Assembly (NCBI RefSeq): GCF_008386695.1
Contig: NZ_VUOC01000004.1
Location: forward strand, 2,544,327-2,608,326
Reading direction: 5' to 3'
Source of the DNA: Chitinophaga agrisoli
Lineage (GTDB): Bacteria; Bacteroidota; Bacteroidia; Chitinophagales; Chitinophagaceae
DNA length: 64,000 bases
A program made the translations under genes and the position numbers. Positions within the stretch are counted from its first letter, which is position 1. Each line of letters begins with the position of its first letter. The notes beneath the pieces were generated by a model. That model was not told the DNA's origin. It searched no databases and was given only the letters and a program-made list of their open reading frames with translations. Below, one piece after another: positions 57,980 to 64,000 of the stretch.

Positions 57980-59008
57980 ATGAAACGAACTCTGATATTT
58001 ATCTGTGGTACCATGCTGGCGGCAGTGGCTTGCCTGGCGATCCTGGTGGCCGTATCTGGCATGCCTAATGCGCAAAAGAACGGTTTTAACAGAAAATGGC
58101 TTACCATAACGGTCCATCCGCAGCTTTCACAGCCATTGCCTTTTACTGCGGAGCGGTTGTTTGGCGCCGGCGATGATCTTTATCTATCTGAGCCCTCCCA
58201 CCGGCGGGTATACCGCCTTGATAATAACCTGCGTATCAGCGATACCGTAAACCTGAACATAGACAAAGCCCTCAAACCACCCGTTAATTTTTTCGCCACC
58301 GGAGATCATATTTATGTACACGAGTACAACAGCGGCATGTTATTTTACAAAGGTGTACATGCAGCGGCATTTGATTCAGTAAAACTGTCGGCCGGGCCTT
58401 ATGTAAAATCCTTACAGCTGTCAGACTCATTGGTAGTAATAAGAGGTTTTTCAAATGGCGGCTTTCAACCGGTGTTTATGCGGATCAATACACGTAGCGG
58501 CGAACAGCGGAAATCAGCACTGTTGTCGGGAAAAGCAGATGCCGGTTTCTCCAGCGATGGGATCTTATGCAGCACACCTCAACAGGACCGTTTGCTGTAC
58601 ATTCCTTATTTCGAAAATGGCATTTACTGTATGGATAGTGATATGCAGCTGCGTTACCAACAACATACCATTGATACCGTATTTAACAGTGGCATACAAG
58701 TTGCCAGCACAGGCGAAGGCGATATGAAAAAACTATACGCCTCCGCCCCTCGTGTAAAAGTGAACAAACGCGCTTTTGCAAACGGCCAATTTTTATTTAT
58801 CGAATCTGATCTCCGCGCAGATAATGAAGAAGAGAATGCCTTTAGCGAACATCCTGTGCTGGATGCTTATCGCCTGCAAGATGGCAGCTATACGGGCAGC
58901 TTTTACCTGCCGGTAGATAAACGAAAAGTACTATCCTATCATATCAATGATAAAAAACTGTATGTCCTGTTAAAGGACCAGGTGATTGCCTGTGACCTGA
59001 ACTTATAG
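57980..59008 (+). CDS. Exported or membrane-anchored beta-propeller-like protein
   Basis: About 342 residues from the ATG at 57980; an ATG at 57968 is also in frame. One N-terminal hydrophobic segment (RTLIFICGTMLAAVACLAILVAV) acts as signal or anchor. The rest shows blade-like repeats, each with a strand, a turn and a D or N: LYLSEPSHRRVYRLDNNLRI, IYVHEYNSGMLFYKG, LYIPYFENGIYCMDSD, and LYVLLKDQVIACDLN. It looks like a six-bladed propeller of the TolB/NHL type, a binding platform. No active site is seen. Clustered with the MauE-like and small Cys protein genes. Confidence 0.65.
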   Translation: MKRTLIFICGTMLAAVACLAILVAVSGMPNAQKNGFNRKWLTITVHPQLSQPLPFTAERLFGAGDDLYLSEPSHRRVYRLDNNLRISDTVNLNIDKALKPPVNFFATGDHIYVHEYNSGMLFYKGVHAAAFDSVKLSAGPYVKSLQLSDSLVVIRGFSNGGFQPVFMRINTRSGEQRKSALLSGKADAGFSSDGILCSTPQQDRLLYIPYFENGIYCMDSDMQLRYQQHTIDTVFNSGIQVASTGEGDMKKLYASAPRVKVNKRAFANGQFLFIESDLRADNEEENAFSEHPVLDAYRLQDGSYTGSFYLPVDKRKVLSYHINDKKLYVLLKDQVIACDLNL

Positions 59009-59049
59009 GCCAGCCCTATATGGCTAATTGAAAAGAAACCCTATCCACC

Positions 59050-59295
59050 ATGAAAAAAGGCGATAAGATCGAGAATGCCAGAACGGGCCAACGCATGATA
59101 TTTTTACAAACTGCCGCAGAAACAAACGGCGCCCTATTGCAGATCGAATGTTTTAGCCCGGTTACCACCACAAAAGAACCAGCGCATATTCATCCACTGC
59201 AGGAGAACAGGTTCGAGATCCTTTCCGGCGATCTGTGTTTCTCCATGAACTGGTTTTCCGGCTGTTTTTATTATGCCAGGGGAGTTTCATTGTAA
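59050..59295 (+). pseudogene. Truncated cupin gene
   Basis: The first approximately 65 residues are a clear cupin start (MKKGDKIENARTGQRMIFL, LLQIECFSPV, PAHIHPLQENRFEILSGDL) with the HxH(x)n-E metal motif. A whole protein of this kind runs to about 150 residues with a second cupin strand set and another His; here the family match stops near 59250 and an unrelated 15-residue tail ends at 59295, overlapping the convergent Imm35-like gene by 25 bp. The rest is absent nearby. It is probably non-functional. Loss is best explained by a deletion or an insertion that brought in the neighbour. Confidence 0.75.
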
Positions 59296-59774
59296 ACCAC
59301 TTCACCATCTACACCCCGCTTCTGTAGCAGTGCCAGCATATCATTAAGCCTCCGCTCAGCCCCGCTGTCAACAACCCTGGCTTTAGTTGCCTTCAACTCC
59401 GCTATTTGCCCACGGGTTAGTTTCAGGCATTTTTTCATTGCTGATAACTTATCTGCGGCAGCGTAGATATCCGTTTTTATTTGCAGATTCCAGGACTTAT
59501 TTTCCTCCTCATACACATCGATCATCGCGTCTATACTAAACCCTGATCCAAATACAGAAACCTGTCCGTCTGATTTATTGATAAAAATGGGCGTATTTCC
59601 CAAAAGAGCGCACCTGGTATCCCCCGCAAGCGCCCGTTCCGAATCATATGGAAAGATCCAGGCATAGGGTCTTTCAACAATGCCCTTATCATCGATCAGC
59701 AGCCTGTCCCCGCTGCCGGTATCCCTGGTTAAAAATTGTTCTGCTATTTTGCGTGCTTCCTGGAAGGTTAACAT
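59271..59774 (-). CDS. Imm35-like (YrhB-type) protein
   Basis: 167 residues, no signal peptide. The N-terminal approximately 95 residues fit the Imm35/YrhB domain: EARKIAEQFL, LLIDDKGIVERPYAWIFPYDSERAL, LLGNTPIFINKSDGQVSVFGSG. The C-terminal approximately 65 residues are helical and charged without a match. Imm35 proteins are predicted immunity factors for polymorphic toxins, but many stand alone; no toxin gene is adjacent. Divergent from the MerR-type regulator and convergent with the broken cupin. Confidence 0.75.
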   Translation of the reverse strand: MLTFQEARKIAEQFLTRDTGSGDRLLIDDKGIVERPYAWIFPYDSERALAGDTRCALLGNTPIFINKSDGQVSVFGSGFSIDAMIDVYEEENKSWNLQIKTDIYAAADKLSAMKKCLKLTRGQIAELKATKARVVDSGAERRLNDMLALLQKRGVDGEVVYNETPLA

Positions 59775-59830
59775 ATGCTTGAATTTTCACAGTGTGTCAA
59801 GATACGAATTAAAAAAATTGCCGCAAACAC

Positions 59831-59863
59831 TTGACCCTTACGCTACGTCATACCCTACCTTTG
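59831..59863 (+). promoter_or_regulatory. Promoter with MerR-type operator
   Basis: A TTGACC element at 59831-59836 and an exact Bacteroidota -7 box TACCTTTG at 59856-59863 are spaced by about 19-22 bp, and the spacer holds the dyad TTACG-CT-ACGTCA-like element centred on ACGCTACGT. MerR proteins bind a dyad within such a spacer. It lies 20 bp before the MerR gene start, suggesting autoregulation. Confidence 0.65.
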
Positions 59864-59882
59864 TCTTACAAGCAATTACAGT

Positions 59883-60632
59883 ATGGCACAATATGCGGTC
59901 AAAAAACTGGCAAAAATAGCTGGTGTGAGTGTGCGCACACTCCATCACTATGACAACATCGGTTTATTACAACCGGCTATACGCACTGCTGCGGGCTACC
60001 GGCTCTATGGCGAAAAAGAATTACTGCGGCTGCAGCAGATCCTCTTTTACAAGGAAATGGACTTTGAGCTCAGTACCATTTCCGATCTCCTGGACGATCC
60101 GGAATTTGATATGGTCACCGCCTTACAGCACCATAAACAGCACCTGCTGCAAAAACAGCAGCGCATACAAACCCTGCTGCAAACGCTTGATAAAACAATT
60201 GATCACCTCCAAAACAAACAAAAAATGAACTACGAAGATCTATATAAGGGATTACCTAAAGAGCAGGCGGCCGCCTGGCGTAAAGAAGCAATGGAGAAAT
60301 GGCCGGACCAGGTAAAACATTCCGAACAACAGTTATTACAAATGAGCCCCACAGATTTTGAAACACTTAAAACCAGTTTCAGTACCAATTGGGAAACGCT
60401 GGCGGCCATGACAGACCAAGACCCGCATAGCCCGGAAGTACAGGAACAGATAGCCCAACATTATCAATTGATCCTGCAGTTTTGGGGTAAACCAGGCAAC
60501 CAGGCAGCAGCTTACAAAGGCCTGGGCGATCTGTATGCTGCGGATCCACGATATACAGCGGGCAAAGGGCAGCCCGCTTTTGGATCATTCCTGCGGCGCG
60601 CTATCTACTATTTTACAGACCAGCTTAAGTAG
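59883..60632 (+). CDS. MerR-family regulator with TipAS ligand domain
   Basis: 249 residues. A winged helix-turn-helix at 1-75 ([27 protein letters not shown], then [15 protein letters not shown]), a dimerising coiled coil at about 78-115, and a TipAS antibiotic-recognition domain at about 125-249 ([31 protein letters not shown]). TipAS domains bind thiopeptides and other drugs, and binding turns the protein into an activator. The operator-like promoter just upstream fits autoregulation. The stop overlaps the convergent TPR gene by 8 bp. Confidence 0.94.
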   Translation: MAQYAVKKLAKIAGVSVRTLHHYDNIGLLQPAIRTAAGYRLYGEKELLRLQQILFYKEMDFELSTISDLLDDPEFDMVTALQHHKQHLLQKQQRIQTLLQTLDKTIDHLQNKQKMNYEDLYKGLPKEQAAAWRKEAMEKWPDQVKHSEQQLLQMSPTDFETLKTSFSTNWETLAAMTDQDPHSPEVQEQIAQHYQLILQFWGKPGNQAAAYKGLGDLYAADPRYTAGKGQPAFGSFLRRAIYYFTDQLK

Positions 60633-61032
60633 ATCTCTTTAATTTCTGCGTCACCAGCTCCCTGCGTTTACGCCAGGTGCTTACCATCCTGTCTTCATGC
60701 AGCGGTTTACCTTTAGGATCAATAAGTCCCAGGCTATGCGCCAGCGCCTTGCTTAAACGTGCCATTTTCCGGTTGTTCTTCAGCCAGGCCTGTTGCTCCT
60801 GCCGCATACTATCCTCATAGGTCTTAATAGCCTTATTGATCACGGTCAGCTCTTTCCGGTATTCCTTCTGTTTACGGAAAATAATCATCAAACGGTTATA
60901 GGCATGGGTGTTCAATGGATCCGCCGTTATCACCTTTGTATAATAGCCGGCAGCCTCCGGGAGGCGGTCTTCCGCCTCCAGTTGCTGCGCCTGTTCCAGC
61001 AGGTCTTTATTGGATGTGCGCTGTTTCGGCAT
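60625..61032 (-). CDS. TPR-like protein
   Basis: 135 residues, cytoplasmic. One to two TPR-like helix pairs ([42 protein letters not shown]) are followed by a basic helical tail ([19 protein letters not shown]). It probably scaffolds a protein interaction; partner unknown. Its start overlaps the end of the flavodoxin-like gene by 26 bp, a sign of translational coupling. Confidence 0.82.
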   Translation of the reverse strand: MPKQRTSNKDLLEQAQQLEAEDRLPEAAGYYTKVITADPLNTHAYNRLMIIFRKQKEYRKELTVINKAIKTYEDSMRQEQQAWLKNNRKMARLSKALAHSLGLIDPKGKPLHEDRMVSTWRKRRELVTQKLKRST

Positions 61033-61612
61033 ATTGTCCGGTAAATTTCAGCAGCTGTGCTATCATGGTATCTGCTGTTTTACTATAGGTTTCCTCATAC
61101 TTTTTCATCAACTCCGCGCGCGTGGTCTTTGCGCCTTTCTTCTGGCCTTCCCATAATACAGAAAGGCTGGCATACGGCGGTAGTATAACGCCTATAGCGT
61201 TTAAGAAGTTGCTGATATTACCTATAATATGCTGTGCACCGTCAGAGTCGCCGGTAATAATGATGCCTGCCACCTTATTTGCCAGCCGGGAAGACTTTCC
61301 GGCCAGGATCTCGTCATGGATATTATCCAGTCTTTCAATCACCTTCTGCATCTCTGAGGAATGATTGCCCCACCAGATGGGAGTGGCAAATATGACCATC
61401 TCAGCGGCCATGATCTTTTCCAGGATGGCCGGCCAGGCATCCCCCTCGCCCATATCGTTATAAGTACCCGGCAGGATGTTATGGTCTACCAGCTTAATGG
61501 TTTCACTGGTAATCCCCTTCTCCTGCAGCTTCCCGGCGAAGAACTCAGCCAGCACGGCCGTGTTGGAAAGGCCCCCGGTCTTTAAAGTAGCCAATAAAAT
61601 AAGCGCGCTCAT
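61007..61612 (-). CDS. Flavodoxin-like NAD(P)H-dependent FMN reductase
   Basis: 201 residues from the ATG at 61612 (MSALILLATLKTGGLSNTAVL); an upstream in-frame ATG at 61666 adds an 18-residue leader that does not match the family. FMN-binding loop LKTGGLSNT after strand one, the second loop TPIWWGNHSSEMQKVIERLD and the third GIIITGDSDGAQHI are those of flavodoxin-like reductases (WrbA/NQO relatives). Substrate unknown; quinones or azo dyes are usual. It follows the exported cupin gene by 82 bp and overlaps the TPR gene. Confidence 0.9.
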   Translation of the reverse strand: MSALILLATLKTGGLSNTAVLAEFFAGKLQEKGITSETIKLVDHNILPGTYNDMGEGDAWPAILEKIMAAEMVIFATPIWWGNHSSEMQKVIERLDNIHDEILAGKSSRLANKVAGIIITGDSDGAQHIIGNISNFLNAIGVILPPYASLSVLWEGQKKGAKTTRAELMKKYEETYSKTADTMIAQLLKFTGQYAETAHIQ

Positions 61613-61694
61613 AGTGAATGATTTAACATTAACAAGGAAAGGCTCACAATTGATGTGCCGAACCATTCACAGACCAGGCCGCCGCTGCCGCTTT

Positions 61695-62108
61695 CTATTT
61701 AACCAATGTCAGTACCGGTTTCCCTTTTTCTACCGTATATGTAGCCAGTTCTTTCGCTTCTGTGCTGCCTACATTTTTTGCGGAATGGGCAACGCCGGCC
61801 GGCACAAACAACACCTCTCCAGCCTTAAGGGTCACCGGCGGTTTGCCTGCTACCTCGTATTCTAATACGCCTTCCAGTACATAAATGGTCTCTTCTCCCG
61901 GATGGGTATGTTTGCCAAATGCAGTCCCTGGCGCAAAATCAATACGCGCCTGGATCATTTCCCGGCCGCTAACGCTAAGATCATGCTGCTGTAGTAACGT
62001 GCGTTTGATACCCGCCCGTTGCGCCCGGACTTCGCCAGGGATGGTAAACATGGCCAGGCCAACAATAGCAACCGCACTGGCAAGAAAGTTTTTGGTCATC
62101 TTTTTCAT
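61695..62108 (-). CDS. Exported cupin-domain protein
   Basis: 137 residues with a signal peptide ending near GEVRAQ. A single complete cupin: motif 1 GKHTHPGEETIYVLEG (metal ligands two His and Glu) and motif 2 LFVPAGVAHSAKNVG (third His). Probably binds a divalent metal in the periplasm; activity unknown. First gene of a likely operon with the flavodoxin-like and TPR genes. Confidence 0.9.
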   Translation of the reverse strand: MKKMTKNFLASAVAIVGLAMFTIPGEVRAQRAGIKRTLLQQHDLSVSGREMIQARIDFAPGTAFGKHTHPGEETIYVLEGVLEYEVAGKPPVTLKAGEVLFVPAGVAHSAKNVGSTEAKELATYTVEKGKPVLTLVK

Positions 62109-62455
62109 TTGTCGATCATTTCAGTAAAGGTAGCCCCACCCAGGGCCAACTCCAATCAATAAACCCGCAGGCAGCCAGCATAGCGCCCCAACCAGACAAA
62201 CCGGCGCCTGAATCCTTGCCGGATGACCAAAATCATCCTTTCCCCGATAGCTGTCATAGATAACCCGCCAGGGGGCATTTACCTTTGAAGCAGATACGGG
62301 CAGTCTAATACCGGCCTGGCCAACGACCATACGTAATTAATTAAAAAACAAGCAATTAAATGTAACGATGATAACGGTCAGCCTTTTCAGTGACCACCGT
62401 CATACTTTTAAGGGAAACTGCCCTTTAAATTGCCGTAGCAAACAGGTTTAATAGA
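62109..62455. other. Region between the exported cupin and a hypothetical gene
   Basis: 347 bp. A 69-codon minus-strand frame (62121-62330) shows no family features and is not called. An exact -7 box TACCTTTG on the + strand at 62280-62287 lacks a -33 partner, and a small hairpin (AAGGG/CCCTT) lies near 62407-62427 before the next gene. Nothing else is seen. Confidence 0.45.
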
Positions 62456-62842
62456 ATGAGCAACGGTAAACCAGAAGAACTGATCATGGAAAACGAATCA
62501 TGGAGAGATAAACTCAAGGCCCTGGAAGACGGTACTATCCGTTTTAAGACCAGGCTGGCCGAGATATTGGCCAGCAATTTCACCAAAGAGCAGCTGGAAC
62601 AGCTGGAGTATTTCCAGAACCGGTTCCTCAAAATGGATGAACAGATAGGGCTATTAAGACATGAGGTAAGGGAACAACTATACCTGTTACAGCAATCTGG
62701 TCAGGCGTCTAACGTACAATGGCGTAGAACAATGGACCTGCAAAAGAAACTGGATGTGAAAATGATCATCATTCACGAGAACTTTGATAAGCTGAGCCTC
62801 GAATTTGACGGCTACCTGCAACACCACATCACCGGCCTTTAA
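62456..62842 (+). CDS. Small helical protein of unknown function
   Basis: 128 residues, no signal peptide or membrane helix. Strongly helical with coiled-coil pattern (EILASNFTKEQLEQLEYFQNRFLKMDEQIGLLRHEVREQLYLL; later DLQKKLDVKMIIIHENFDKLSLEFDGYLQHH). No known domain recognised. It is convergent with the response regulator gene, overlapping by 4 bp. The next in-frame ATG is at 62486 (MENESWRDKL), a plausible alternative start. It might interact with the neighbouring signalling pair, but that is only positional. Confidence 0.7.
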   Translation: MSNGKPEELIMENESWRDKLKALEDGTIRFKTRLAEILASNFTKEQLEQLEYFQNRFLKMDEQIGLLRHEVREQLYLLQQSGQASNVQWRRTMDLQKKLDVKMIIIHENFDKLSLEFDGYLQHHITGL

Positions 62843-63897
62843 TATAGTATACCGCCCAGCTTCTTCTCATCCAGTATAACAATGGCGCCTTCTTTTATAT
62901 CGATCAGTTTTTCGTCCCGGAAATCGCCCAAGGTACGGATAAGGGATTCCGTGGCAGTACCGGCGATAGTGGCCAGGTTATCCCGGCTGATATCAATGGC
63001 GAACAGCCCCTCCTTTTGCTGACTGTACTTTCTGTGCAGGCTTACCAGGGCCTCCGCTACCTTCTTACGCAGGGAGTTATAAGCCAGTCCAAGCAGCTGC
63101 TGCTCCTTGGCAGTCACATTCCTGGCCAGCAGGCGTACAAACTGTACCGCTACATCGTGGTTGGTATGTAACAGCTCATCAAAATCCTCCCGGGGTATCA
63201 CGGCTATCTCGCTTTCCTCCATCGCCTCCGCCGTTTCCTTATATACCGTCCCTTCCAGCAAGGCCACATACCCCAGGAAATCGCCTTCGTTATAAAGGTC
63301 TATGGTCAGCTCCTTGCCGTCATCGTTCCGTTTAAAGGTCTTTACCTTCCCTTTCTGCACATAGTACAGGCGCAGGGGATGGTTCCCCTCTGAGTAGATA
63401 AGCTGTTTCTTTTTGTATCTGTCTGTATTGCGGCCATCCACCAACGATGTAAGGGACTCTTTACCGGTAGCCTCATACACCAGTTTATTCAGGCCTTCCA
63501 GGTTGGAGGGGAAGCTTTGCCGCCGCAATGCCGCCTTTTTAAGCCGGCTTTCTATAGCATGCAGCAGATCGGCGCCGCTAAAAGGTTTGGTGACATAATC
63601 ATCCGCTCCCATCTCCATCCCCTTGCGGAAATCAGACCGCTCCGTTTTTGCTGTCAGGAATATAAAGGGGATATCCTGTATATCCTTATTCCGCTGCATC
63701 ATATGCAATACGCCAAAACCATCCAGCACCGGCATCATAATATCACATATCACCAGGTCCGGCCGGTGCTGCAGGGCCAGTTCCACCCCTATCTTACCAT
63801 TTTCTGCGGTAAATACTTTATACCCGGCCAGCTCCAGGATCTCTGACGTATTTTCCCTGATCTCTGCGTTGTCTTCTATTAACAGGATTGTTTTCAT
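62839..63897 (-). CDS. Response regulator with cNMP-binding and Crp-type DNA-binding domains
   Basis: 352 residues. A receiver domain (1-122) with phospho-acceptor D52 in LVICDIMMP and K105 in DDYVTKPF is fused to a cyclic-nucleotide-binding barrel (about 155-265, KKKQLIYSEGNHPLRLYYVQKGKVKTF, LYNEGDFLGYVALLEG) and a Crp helix-turn-helix (about 295-345, ISRDNLATIAGTATESLIRTLGDF). Thus a single transcription factor merges kinase input with a Crp-type core. The cognate kinase ends 6 bp upstream on the same strand. Confidence 0.93.
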   Translation of the reverse strand: MKTILLIEDNAEIRENTSEILELAGYKVFTAENGKIGVELALQHRPDLVICDIMMPVLDGFGVLHMMQRNKDIQDIPFIFLTAKTERSDFRKGMEMGADDYVTKPFSGADLLHAIESRLKKAALRRQSFPSNLEGLNKLVYEATGKESLTSLVDGRNTDRYKKKQLIYSEGNHPLRLYYVQKGKVKTFKRNDDGKELTIDLYNEGDFLGYVALLEGTVYKETAEAMEESEIAVIPREDFDELLHTNHDVAVQFVRLLARNVTAKEQQLLGLAYNSLRKKVAEALVSLHRKYSQQKEGLFAIDISRDNLATIAGTATESLIRTLGDFRDEKLIDIKEGAIVILDEKKLGGILY

Positions 63898-63903
63898 ACA
63901 CGT

Positions 63904-64000
63904 TTAGATTTCGGTGTTTAAAGAGAAGGTGATGGTAAAACTGGCGCCCTTCCCCAATTCGCTCTCGCAGGAAATAGTGCCGTTCATTAATTCGCTGTAT
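63904..64000 (-). CDS. Sensor histidine kinase, C-terminal end (partial)
   Basis: Only the last 31 residues are in the window: NGTISCESELGKGASFTITFSL with a short tail, the typical end of a HATPase domain (the G-x-G-x-x-F lid strand). The gene continues beyond the right edge. It stops 6 bp before the response regulator starts, so the two form an operon. Confidence 0.85.
   Translation of the reverse strand, partial: YSELMNGTISCESELGKGASFTITFSLNTEI

Noticed and set aside
62121-62330. 69-codon minus-strand frame upstream of the exported cupin
   Set aside because: No similarity to known families and no start signal; it could be a gene remnant, but nothing supports calling it.

Overview
The window looks like chromosome of a member of the Bacteroidota, most likely a Chitinophaga-type genus of the Chitinophagaceae. 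Three kinds of evidence point there: two SusC/SusD pairs, a Por/type IX secretion (T9SS) sorting domain, and several upstream regions carrying the Bacteroidota -7 box TAnnTTTG with no clear Shine-Dalgarno sequence. Genus is inferred from protein style only. No CRISPR array, complete insertion sequence, prophage or rRNA was seen.

Left part (1-12.7 kb, minus strand): a tight polysaccharide-utilisation operon reads SusC, SusD, GH78 alpha-L-rhamnosidase, then a GH106-like glycosidase, and should import and strip rhamnose-containing glycans. It has no regulator inside the window but has a 13-bp direct repeat upstream of susC. It is followed by rpsA. Housekeeping genes and a signalling pair come next (12.9-19.7 kb): a rhomboid protease, long-type ispH, a TPR histidine kinase with a LytTR response regulator, and cmk. 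From 19.8 to 24.5 kb lies a set of three exported proteins. Two are tail-fibre-like paralogues and one carries a T9SS sorting domain; a gene-free 0.8 kb follows. clpC, a STAS protein, rnz, dapA, accA and tRNA-Asp(GTC) complete the core section to 31.9 kb.

From 32.0 to 42.8 kb one + strand run encodes an ECF sigma factor, a FecR anti-sigma factor, an STN-domain SusC receptor, a SusD lipoprotein, a TlpA-like thioredoxin and an M16 metallopeptidase. It reads as a self-regulated uptake system whose cargo is probably peptide rather than sugar, because no glycoside hydrolase is present.

From 42.9 kb to the end the window is accessory in character: small enzymes, AraC and MerR regulators, a Fic protein with its own inhibitory motif and an upstream palindrome, and a tandem pair of divergent 2-oxoglutarate/Fe(II) dioxygenase-like proteins. 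Also present are a DUF5010-like lipoprotein with a carbohydrate-binding end, tandem NlpE-like proteins, a MacB/FtsX-type permease, a MauE-like/small-Cys-protein/beta-propeller cluster, a truncated cupin beside an Imm35-like gene, and a REC-cNMP-Crp response regulator whose kinase runs off the right edge.

The least explained items are the dioxygenase pair next to the Fic gene (45.6-48.5 kb), the MauE/Cys-peptide/propeller cluster (57.0-59.0 kb), the tail-fibre-like exported proteins (19.8-24.5 kb), and an 8-bp tandem repeat inside the coding sequence of the GH106-like enzyme.
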